DNA from: JBBDWZ01 sp050732575
GTDB lineage: Bacteria; Gemmatimonadota; Gemmatimonadetes; Longimicrobiales; RSA9
Assembly: GCA_050732575.1 (NCBI GenBank)
Contig: JBOHRF010000154.1
Location: 1 to 11,080 of the forward strand
DNA: 11,080 nt
Direction: 5' to 3'
The position numbers and the translations under genes are program-made. Under the pieces are notes generated by a model. That model saw nothing but the letters and a program-made list of their open reading frames with translations, ran no database searches and was not told the DNA's origin. Below, one piece after another: positions 1-6,067 of the stretch (within the stretch, counting starts at the first letter, position 1; every line of letters starts with the position of its first letter).

Positions 1-6
1 ATAGCC

Positions 7-1437
7 ATGGGTATCGCTCATGCCGTCAATTCGCTGCAGCCCAAAAGCACTGCACGAAGGCAAAATAGCCGCGCCTTTCCGCGGAGCAACTTCGATTCGA
101 TTCAGCATTCCCCAGGCGCAGAAGAATTTACCATCGGTCACGGGACGCAGCCGCTGGTCAGTGACGTGATCCGCTCTGCCGGGCGACCGCTGGATCCAGG
201 AACCCGTGCCTTCATGGAGCTCCGGTTCGGTCACGACTTCAGTCGCGTCCGCATCCATTCCAATGCTCACGCGGCTCGGTCGGCGCGTGCGCCCGTGCTG
301 CAGCGCCAAAGCGCATCCCAGGCCCCTGCACCTGCCACGCCTTCGTGCACGAGAAAGCAACGCAAGTCCATCAAGCAAGCGGGCGATCAATTGCGCAAAT
401 GGCTCAAGATCGTGTTCGCGCAGCTGGATGATTTCGCCGCGGACCCCGAGGGGAAACACCAGGTCGCCGGGCTGCTGGTGCGCCACTTCGGCACACATGA
501 CTTGTTGCATGCGGAAGCCATTCGCTACCGCCTCCAGGACATCCGCGCTGACCTGCTGGCCAACCAGGCTTACCTGCGTCAGGCGGAATGTCCGTCAGAT
601 TGTCAAGGCAAAGCCAACGTGGTCGGTAGCAAGCTGCCTGTGCACTATTGCGCCGAGTTCTTCGGCGCAGACGTAGCCGAACGCGCCGCCGTGCTGCTCC
701 ACGAGCTTACCCACGTAGATCTGCCGGCCCAAAAGGTGATCGGCACAGCGGATCTTGCCTATGCATCGCAGCGCCTCTATCAAAGGCTGCCGCCCACGGA
801 AGCCATGGACAATGCCGATGCATACGGGGAGTTCGTCAGGGAAGTGGCAACCGGCAAGACGGCTGCGTTCAAGCTGAAACGCGATGACCTGAGCGCTTGT
901 CCCAAGGGGTGGAAGCCAAAGATCAGAAACGCACTTGCGTGGGCGCAGGCGTGGGCCATCCGGACGCATGATCAGTTACGCGATCGCAGGCCCCATTACG
1001 TGATGTATTGGCAGCAGCTCCGTATCACGTATCTACATCCCGATCCTGAGGCACTCGAGCCCGGCGCCAGCGTGCAGCATAATGCCGCCCCCGCACAAGA
1101 CATTGACCGTGCAGAAAGGGCGATGCAACTGGCGCGCGGTATTCTGAGCGAACGGCTCATCGTGCGCTGCCCGGTCGAACGAGGAACCAGCTGCGGCGAC
1201 AATCCCTATTCCGGCAGGGACACCAACGACCGTGCGCTGATTCTGTGTCCGGCCTGGCCAGATTTGTCGAGTGCGATGCGGACGGTGTGGGCGCTCGCAC
1301 CGCTACTGGGTGGTGTGAACCGGGAAGAAAGTTGGAGGCTGGCAGAGTTTGCCCGGGAAATGTACACGGAGTACGAACACGGGCGCAGAAATGATACGCG
1401 GAAGAACCTGGGACTCGGCCCGTCCGCGCAGCCCTGA
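7..1437 (+). CDS. DUF4157-segment protein with aspzincin (M35-like) zinc metallopeptidase domain
   Basis: This 476-residue protein is probably a zinc endopeptidase. Residues about 55-95 match the first half of DUF4157 (the eCIS-core domain): RSAGRPLDPGTRAFME, then RFGHDFSRVRIHSNAHAA. The second half of that domain, which normally ends in its own HELTHVVQQ motif, is absent, and the text jumps to PVLQRQ and a Pro/Ala-rich linker (96-112). Residues about 115-285 look like an aspzincin / lysine-specific metallo-endopeptidase domain: HELTH at 232-236 gives two His ligands and the catalytic Glu, GTADLAY at 246-252 supplies the Asp ligand, and NADAYGEFV follows at 269-277. Residues 290-476 resemble nothing I know. 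No signal peptide is visible. DUF4157 proteins are often cargo or toxins linked to extracellular contractile injection systems, but no such system is in this window. The start lies 7 bases from the window edge and an upstream start is possible. The peptidase call is good; the biological target is unknown. Confidence 0.8.
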   Translation: MGIAHAVNSLQPKSTARRQNSRAFPRSNFDSIQHSPGAEEFTIGHGTQPLVSDVIRSAGRPLDPGTRAFMELRFGHDFSRVRIHSNAHAARSARAPVLQRQSASQAPAPATPSCTRKQRKSIKQAGDQLRKWLKIVFAQLDDFAADPEGKHQVAGLLVRHFGTHDLLHAEAIRYRLQDIRADLLANQAYLRQAECPSDCQGKANVVGSKLPVHYCAEFFGADVAERAAVLLHELTHVDLPAQKVIGTADLAYASQRLYQRLPPTEAMDNADAYGEFVREVATGKTAAFKLKRDDLSACPKGWKPKIRNALAWAQAWAIRTHDQLRDRRPHYVMYWQQLRITYLHPDPEALEPGASVQHNAAPAQDIDRAERAMQLARGILSERLIVRCPVERGTSCGDNPYSGRDTNDRALILCPAWPDLSSAMRTVWALAPLLGGVNREESWRLAEFAREMYTEYEHGRRNDTRKNLGLGPSAQP

Positions 1438-1479
1438 TTCGTGGACAGCCTCAGCGAAGACCCGGGTGCGATTGGCGTT

Positions 1480-1686
1480 GGTGCGATCCCCCACGACGAC
1501 TCCGCCTTTCTCGAGCTGCACCAGCCGTGCGAACATTTCCGCGGCCGCGGCTGATTCGCTGTCAACTAGCAGGATCAGTCGTCCGACGAACGGGTTCTTG
1601 CGCCGTTCGGACATGAGAGGCTCGGTCTTATTCCGCTTCCGCAATCGACCGAGCACGACTTCGCGATCGAAGAAACCGCTGGCCAG
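1480..1686 (-). pseudogene. Remnant of an S41 (C-terminal-processing type) peptidase
   Basis: A minus-strand reading frame carries an isolated piece of an S41 peptidase core: GFFDREVVLGRLRKR, then NPFVGRLILLVDSESAAAAE, then MFARLVQLEKGGVVVGDRT. Family members usually read VDSxSASAAE here, where the second Ser of SAS is the nucleophile; in this copy that position is Ala (codon at 1546-1548). After GDRT the usual continuation (AGAVM and so on) is lost, and no PDZ domain or N-terminal part is found upstream. Only about 70 of the usual 400 or more residues remain, and the piece sits just downstream of the converging metallopeptidase gene. I read it as a dead gene fragment. The matching frame continues open to 1303 and starts at 1728, but those ends do not resemble the family. 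Confidence 0.6.
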
Positions 1687-1755
1687 CTTCTGCCCGGGCC
1701 GCCAGCCTTTACTCGGCGTACATAACACGTGTCACCGAAAAATCGCAGATCCAGA

Positions 1756-1849
1756 CCGTTACGTTCACGTTAACGCTCTACTTTTCGTTCACAGCCGTTG
1801 TCAGGAAAAGCCGTGAACGAAAACGTGAGCGAGAGCGTTAACGTAACGG
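1756..1849. repeat. Long imperfect inverted repeat, possible terminator of the S9 peptidase gene
   Basis: Two perfect arm pairs are visible: 1767-1778 (acgttaacgctc) with 1833-1844, and 1782-1792 (ttttcgttcac) with 1813-1823. In addition ccgttacgt at 1756-1764 is the complement of 1841-1849, so the outer stem can slip between two registers. The apex loop is about 1793-1812. The element begins 18 bases beyond the stop codon of the minus-strand S9 gene, and a short T-run (complement of 1738-1742) follows on that strand, so it may help to terminate that transcript. It may equally be one copy of a dispersed intergenic repeat. Confidence 0.55.
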
Positions 1850-1867
1850 ATCGAAAGCGAAAAGAAC

Positions 1868-3889
1868 TTAGTCGCGTCTACCCCCATCTGTGGTGGCAAC
1901 TCCGGCCGGCTTCAGGTATTTCGCATACCACTCGAGATAACGCTCGTAACGATCCTTGTTGAAGCTGGGACGGCGGATGCCGTGCCGTTCGTTCGGATAG
2001 ATCACGAGCTGCGTGGGCACGCCCAGGCTCTTGAGCGCCTGGTACATCTGCTCGCCACCAACGATCGGTACATTGAAATCGTTCTGACCACCCATGTACA
2101 ATGTGGGCGTCTTGATGCGATCTGCCTTGAAGAACGGCCAACTGATCTTGAGCCAGGCATCCGGATTCTTCCAGGGCAGACCGATCTCCTGCTCGTACTG
2201 CACGATGTATTGGTCCGAGCCGTACATGGAGAGCTGCAGCGCGCTGCCCGCGCCGCACACCGCGGCCTTGAAGCGCGTGTCCGTGGCAATCGCGTAGTCG
2301 GTGGTGATGCAGCCGTAGCTCCAGCCGCCAATACCCAGACGCTGCGCATCGGCAATGCCGCTTTTCACCACGTGATCCGCACCGGCCAGCACGTCAATGA
2401 CTTCCTTGGTGCCCCAGTCTGCGAAAATGGCTTCCTTCCACGCCCGGCCGCGCCCGTTGCTGCCCCTATAATTCGGGGAGACCACTGCGTATCCGTTGGC
2501 GCTGAACAGCTGCCGCTCGAAGTCGAACTCGAAACCGTTCTGGCTGTTCGGTCCACCATGGATGCGGAATAGCGTGGGATAACGTTTGCCACTCTCGTAA
2601 CCCAGCGGCTTGTGCAACATGGCATGCACTTCCACGCCATCCTTCGTTTTGTAGGCGATGCCCTCCGCATCGACCAGCTGCACTTCCTTGAGCCACTCAT
2701 CATTGTGGCTGGTGAGCTTGCGCACATCATTGTTTTCGAACGTGTAGATCTCGGCGGGCGCCTGTGCGCTCGTTACCGTGACCGCCATGCGTCCAGCGGG
2801 CGCCATGCTGAGCGAACCCACCACGCGGTTGGCTACGCCCAACTTTTCGATCTGCTCATCCGCCACGCGCGCGCGTGCTACGTATCGCTTGAGGTCATCA
2901 GTGATCAGGAAATAGATCCACGCGCCATCACTCGAGAACTGACCGCCCGATACATCCCGATCCAGTGTTTTGAACAGGATGCGCGGCGTGCCACCACTCA
3001 GCGGAATCAAGGCCAGGTTGGGCTGGCTGTACGCGGCCAGACGCGCTTCCGAACCCTGCAGATACAACAACGACTGGCCATCCGGGCTCCATTCGATAGG
3101 CCCCGAATCCGCACCCGTCCACGATGTCACACGTCGCGCGCTGGCGCCCGCCTTCGCCTCGATCACGTAGATGTCGGTGTTGTTCGAGCGATCGGGATCT
3201 TCACCCTCTCGCTTGCTCGAAAAGGCGATGTACTTGCCATCGGGCGACCATACCGGGCCCGCATCATCGAAGTCGCCCGTGGTGAGTGTGTCGGTCTTCT
3301 TGATGGCCATATCGAACGTGTAGATGTGTGAGCGCCGGCGATCCATGTAGCCTTCGCCATCGGACTTGAAGCGGTAACGATCGATGACAATGGGCTTGGG
3401 CCGCCGATTGGCGGCCGTGTCACCCTCCGCATCGGTCACCAGAAAGACCAGCCGCTTCGAGTCCGGCGACCACGAATACGAGGATACACCGCCGCGCACT
3501 TCGGTCAGCCGCTGCGCCTCGCCCCCTCTGCGATCGAGCAGCCACACCTGCGCGCCGCGTCCCTCCTGTCGTGATGACGTGAAGGACAGGTATTTGCCAT
3601 CCGGACTCCAGCGCGGTGAGCTCTCCGCATCGGGCGTGGAGGTCAGGCGCAGATTCGTCGTGCCATCCCAACTCACCATCCACACATCGGTGTCGTTGGT
3701 ATCTTTGCCCAGGTCGGTCGTGCCCACTGTGTAGGCCACCCACTGGCCATCGGGCGAGAGTTGCGGATCGCCTACGTTCTTGACGCGGGCAAAATCGTCG
3801 ACCTTGAGCGGGCGCTTTGCGGTCTGTGCTTGCGCGGGCGCGCAAAGCACAAGGGCGGCGAGCCAGAAAAGCGGGCCTGGCCTGGGCAT
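1868..3889 (-). CDS. Exported S9 family prolyl-oligopeptidase-type peptidase
   Basis: This 673-residue serine peptidase cleaves peptides and very likely acts in the periplasm or outside the cell. A Sec signal peptide covers residues 1-22 (hydrophobic LFWLAALVLCAPA, then AQAQ). Residues about 28-400 form a beta-propeller built of WD40-like (PD40) repeats, seen as recurring WSPDGKY-type motifs at 44-50, 94-100, 140-145, 214-220 and 267-272. Residues about 415-665 are the alpha/beta-hydrolase catalytic domain, with oxyanion motif HGGP (444-447), nucleophile Ser524 in GGWSYG, Asp604 in GGQNDFNVP and His636 in NERHGI. All three catalytic residues and the full family length are present, so the enzyme should be active. 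It is transcribed away from the molybdenum-enzyme operon and stands alone. A GAAGGAG ribosome binding site five bases upstream fixes the start. Family members include dipeptidyl- and acylaminoacyl-peptidases; exact specificity cannot be read. Confidence 0.95.
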   Translation of the reverse strand: MPRPGPLFWLAALVLCAPAQAQTAKRPLKVDDFARVKNVGDPQLSPDGQWVAYTVGTTDLGKDTNDTDVWMVSWDGTTNLRLTSTPDAESSPRWSPDGKYLSFTSSRQEGRGAQVWLLDRRGGEAQRLTEVRGGVSSYSWSPDSKRLVFLVTDAEGDTAANRRPKPIVIDRYRFKSDGEGYMDRRRSHIYTFDMAIKKTDTLTTGDFDDAGPVWSPDGKYIAFSSKREGEDPDRSNNTDIYVIEAKAGASARRVTSWTGADSGPIEWSPDGQSLLYLQGSEARLAAYSQPNLALIPLSGGTPRILFKTLDRDVSGGQFSSDGAWIYFLITDDLKRYVARARVADEQIEKLGVANRVVGSLSMAPAGRMAVTVTSAQAPAEIYTFENNDVRKLTSHNDEWLKEVQLVDAEGIAYKTKDGVEVHAMLHKPLGYESGKRYPTLFRIHGGPNSQNGFEFDFERQLFSANGYAVVSPNYRGSNGRGRAWKEAIFADWGTKEVIDVLAGADHVVKSGIADAQRLGIGGWSYGCITTDYAIATDTRFKAAVCGAGSALQLSMYGSDQYIVQYEQEIGLPWKNPDAWLKISWPFFKADRIKTPTLYMGGQNDFNVPIVGGEQMYQALKSLGVPTQLVIYPNERHGIRRPSFNKDRYERYLEWYAKYLKPAGVATTDGGRRD

Positions 3890-3894
3890 GCTTA

Positions 3895-3901
3895 CTCCTT
3901 C
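3895..3901 (-). promoter_or_regulatory. Shine-Dalgarno site of the S9 peptidase gene
   Basis: On the minus strand GAAGGAG lies five bases before the ATG at 3889. It is the strongest ribosome binding site in the window and supports that start codon, directly ahead of the signal peptide. Confidence 0.8.
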
Positions 3902-3992
3902 GGAGAAAGTGGGGATGCCCTGAATCTTGGTTTCCCGTTGCTCACGATCAAGACGACCGTGTTCCGCGATAAGGAAAGACCCACTGTACCGT

Positions 3993-4152
3993 CGGAACGG
4001 CGACTGCGGAACGGCGACTGCGGAACTGAAAGGTGATTCCGCTGTTCAAGTTCCGCAGTTACGCAGTTTAAGTCCCGCAGTCCAAGTTCCGCTGTTGAAG
4101 TTCCGCAGTTTAAGTCCCGCAGTCGCAGTTCCGCAGTTCCGCAGTTCGCAGT
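3993..4152. repeat. Cluster of short direct and inverted repeats in the divergent intergenic region
   Basis: The left part is a 14-bp tandem repeat, cggaacggcgactg at 3993-4006 and 4007-4020, plus a partial third copy to 4026. The right part holds two longer direct copies, 4037-4082 and 4087-4124, which differ mainly by an 8-bp insertion (acgcagtt) in the first. It ends with a run of 8-bp steps based on cgcagttc (about 4125-4152). The core word gttccgcagt occurs at 4050-4059, 4100-4109, 4128-4137 and 4136-4145. Its reverse complement occurs at 4003-4012 and 4017-4026, so the left and right parts can fold on each other. No long open frame with a credible protein crosses it. It lies between the start of the S9 gene and the start of the molybdenum-enzyme operon. 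Confidence 0.8.
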
Positions 4153-4158
4153 ATGCCC

Positions 4159-4177
4159 GGGGGGCGCCCGGCCCCCC
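4159..4177. other. GC-only stem-loop at the edge of the repeat cluster
   Basis: A seven-pair G:C stem (ggggggc at 4159-4165 with gcccccc at 4171-4177) encloses a five-base loop. Neither strand has a following T-run, so it is not a standard terminator. It directly follows the repeat cluster and could be part of the same structured element. Confidence 0.4.
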
Positions 4178-4291
4178 CTCCAACGCGTCCCGCGGGTAAA
4201 GACGGGAAGAGCGTCGGTGTATCGCCCAAGGTCGTCGATGCTAGGTTCCCCGTGTTAGATTCTCTCAAGGTGACTCTGCTGATTGATACGA

Positions 4292-4320
4292 CACACAGAA
4301 GAGGCAAGCCTTCTTGTGTG
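4292..4320 (+). promoter_or_regulatory. Possible leader stem-loop of the molybdenum-enzyme maturation operon
   Basis: The arms 4292-4305 (cacacagaagaggc) and 4308-4320 (gccttcttgtgtg) are nearly complementary, giving about 13 pairs with one bulged base; the innermost pairs must open to leave a loop. The hairpin ends 53 bases before the ATG of the first operon gene. No T-run follows. It could be a 5' leader structure or an operator for a dyad-binding regulator. No convincing -35/-10 pair was found in 4178-4373. Confidence 0.3.
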
Positions 4321-4373
4321 ACGATAGACCCGACCGGTAACCTTGGATTTCACCTTCAATCTCGTTGCCCTCG

Positions 4374-5462
4374 ATGAAGCACTGGCAGGAAACGTCCCGG
4401 CTACTCCAGACCCTCGAGCAACTGGTGGCAGCCGGGCGTAACGCCGCCCTGGCCACCGTGGTGCGCATCCGCGGCTCGGCCTACCGGCGACCGGGCGCCA
4501 AGATGCTGATTGCAGACGACGGTGCCATGGCAGGCAGCGTCAGTGGCGGTTGCCTCGAGGCCGATGTGCGTGAAGTCGCGCTGATGGTGATTCGGGACGG
4601 CGCTCCGCGCATGTTGCACTACGAAACTGGTGGAGACGACACCTCGCCGTTCGGTCTTGGGCTCGGTTGCAATGGCGCGGTCGACATCTTCGTGCAGCGT
4701 GCCACGTCACCCGATGCTCTGGAAACAGCACGGCAAGTTCGCGCTCTGCTGGAGGGAGACGCCGCCTTCACGGTCAGTACCGTCGTGGAAGGTGAGCGCG
4801 GGCTCGGGTGTGCGCTGGTGGTCGAGAGCAACGGGAATCCTGCCGGCTCGACGGGTGACGCAACACTCGACCGCGCGCTGGTGACGCGCGCGCGTGGACT
4901 GCTCTCTGATGGCCTTTCCAAACTGCACGAACTGGAAGCGCTCCAGGTTTTTACTGACGTGCAACTGCCCCCTCCAATACTTCTCATTTTGGGGGCAGGC
5001 GAGGATGCGCGCCCGCTGGCTGCCTATGGGGCGAACGCCGGGTTCCGCGTCACCATTGTAGACCATCGCCCTGCGTACCTGGATACCGATCATTATCCCG
5101 CCGGAGTCCGCCTGGTGGCCGCGCGTCCGGAGTCGAGCGTCTCCGATCTACCGATTGGTCCTCAGACCTATGCGGTTGTCAAAACGCACTCGCTTGCGTA
5201 CGACCGCGAATGGGTGAGGCGGTTGCTCGCGGCCGACGTGCCCTACATTGGCGTGCTGGGTCCACGCGATCGCATCGATGATCTGCTGCGCCAACTGGGC
5301 GCCGAAGGTAACGACCGCGTGTTCGGACCCGTGGGACTCGATCTGGGCGCCGACGGTCCGGAACAGATCGCGCTGAGCATCGTGGCCGAGCTGCTCGCCG
5401 TGTTATCGGGCCGCAACCCGCGCCACCTGCGCGAGAGGGAGGGTCTCATTCATGCCAGTTGA
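4374..5462 (+). CDS. XdhC/CoxI family molybdenum cofactor maturation protein
   Basis: This 362-residue cytoplasmic protein belongs to the XdhC/CoxI family, whose members bind the molybdenum cofactor and help its sulfuration and insertion into xanthine or CO dehydrogenase type enzymes. The N-terminal XdhC_CoxI domain (about 8-110) has GSVSGGCLE at 54-62, with the family's conserved Cys60, and GLGLGCNGAVDIFVQ at 94-108. The C-terminal Rossmann-like domain (about 200-340) starts with ILLILGAGEDA (202-212) and VTIVDHRPAYL (226-236), and ends with the family signature GLDLGADGPEQIALSI (321-336). I chose ATG 4374; an in-frame TTG at 4365 would add only three residues, and neither has a clear ribosome binding site. 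It is the first gene of the operon and overlaps the next by 11 bases. It probably corresponds to CoxF or XdhC, but the family is hard to split. Confidence 0.92.
   Translation: MKHWQETSRLLQTLEQLVAAGRNAALATVVRIRGSAYRRPGAKMLIADDGAMAGSVSGGCLEADVREVALMVIRDGAPRMLHYETGGDDTSPFGLGLGCNGAVDIFVQRATSPDALETARQVRALLEGDAAFTVSTVVEGERGLGCALVVESNGNPAGSTGDATLDRALVTRARGLLSDGLSKLHELEALQVFTDVQLPPPILLILGAGEDARPLAAYGANAGFRVTIVDHRPAYLDTDHYPAGVRLVAARPESSVSDLPIGPQTYAVVKTHSLAYDREWVRRLLAADVPYIGVLGPRDRIDDLLRQLGAEGNDRVFGPVGLDLGADGPEQIALSIVAELLAVLSGRNPRHLREREGLIHAS
5435..5443 (+). promoter_or_regulatory. Ribosome binding site of the MocA-like gene
   Basis: The purine run gagggaggg ends eight bases before ATG 5452, inside the end of the upstream gene. 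It supports the 11-base overlap start. Confidence 0.6.
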
Positions 5463-6063
5463 GCGGACAGGCGCGGTTGCCGGTGTTGTACTGGCGGCTG
5501 GCACTTCCACGCGCATGGGTAAGAACAAACTGCTCTTCGATCTCGAGGGCGAGTCGGTAGTGCGCCGGGCCATTCGCGTTGCGGCCGAGAGCGGGTTGCA
5601 GCCAGTCATCGCGGTCCTCGGTCATGAGGCGGAGCGCGTACGACGTGAGCTTGCTGGTTTGTCCTGCAACATCGTCGAGAATCCGGACTACCAGCGCGGC
5701 ATCAATGGTTCGCTCAAGACCGGCATCGCAGCGGTCCCCGACTCGGCTACTGCGGCCGTCGTGATACTGGCCGACATGCCCTTTGTGACCGCTCCGATGA
5801 TCGCAACGCTGATTGCACGCTATCGCGCCAGCACGGCACCCCTCGTGATCTCCGATTATGACGGCGTTAACGCGCCGCCCATGTTGTACGATCGCGCGCT
5901 GTTTCCTGAGTTGCAGACCATGGAAGGCGAAGGCTGCGGCAAAGTCGTGGTGCGGCGTCATCGACAGGAAGCAGAAGTGTTGGCCTGGCCCGCGGCCGCG
6001 CTCACCGATCTCGACGTGCCCGACGATTACGCGCGCGTCCGCTCCGCGCTGACTACGGGCTGA
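5452..6063 (+). CDS. mocA: MobA/MocA-like molybdenum cofactor nucleotidyltransferase
   Basis: This 203-residue enzyme is most likely a CTP:molybdopterin cytidylyltransferase, which forms the cytosine dinucleotide cofactor used by CO dehydrogenase and aldehyde-oxidase type molybdenum hydroxylases. The single MobA-like NTP-transferase domain shows the nucleotide-binding loop LAAGTSTRMGKNKLL (14-28), where Lys27 fits the phosphate-contacting lysine, NPDYQRGINGSLKTG at 77-91, and the metal-binding LADMP at 106-110. Length is normal for the family. Its start overlaps the end of the upstream XdhC gene by 11 bases and its stop is four bases before the next start, so translation is likely coupled. 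The GTP-using MobA is the alternative, but pairing with XdhC and CoxD/E genes favours the CTP enzyme. Confidence 0.88.
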   Translation: MPVERTGAVAGVVLAAGTSTRMGKNKLLFDLEGESVVRRAIRVAAESGLQPVIAVLGHEAERVRRELAGLSCNIVENPDYQRGINGSLKTGIAAVPDSATAAVVILADMPFVTAPMIATLIARYRASTAPLVISDYDGVNAPPMLYDRALFPELQTMEGEGCGKVVVRRHRQEAEVLAWPAAALTDLDVPDDYARVRSALTTG

Positions 6064-6067
6064 GCAC

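Noticed and set aside
595..969. Minus-strand frame of 124 codons inside the metallopeptidase gene
   Set aside because: It is a shadow of the real plus-strand gene. Its translation matches no family I recognise, while the plus strand carries HELTH and GTADLAY motifs.
2612..3331. Plus-strand frame of 239 codons opposite the S9 peptidase gene
   Set aside because: It is a long antisense frame typical of GC-rich genes. It has no domain, and the minus strand encodes the beta-propeller repeats here.
3993..4152. CRISPR array
   Set aside because: Repeat words are 8-14 bp with no regular spacers of 25-40 bp, copies occur in both orientations, and no cas gene is present.
4159..4177. Rho-independent terminator
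   Set aside because: The stem is strong but no T-run follows on either strand, and no gene ends nearby.
4365..4373. TTG start for the first XdhC gene
   Set aside because: It would add only three residues with no ribosome binding site. ATG 4374 is preferred, though TTG cannot be excluded.
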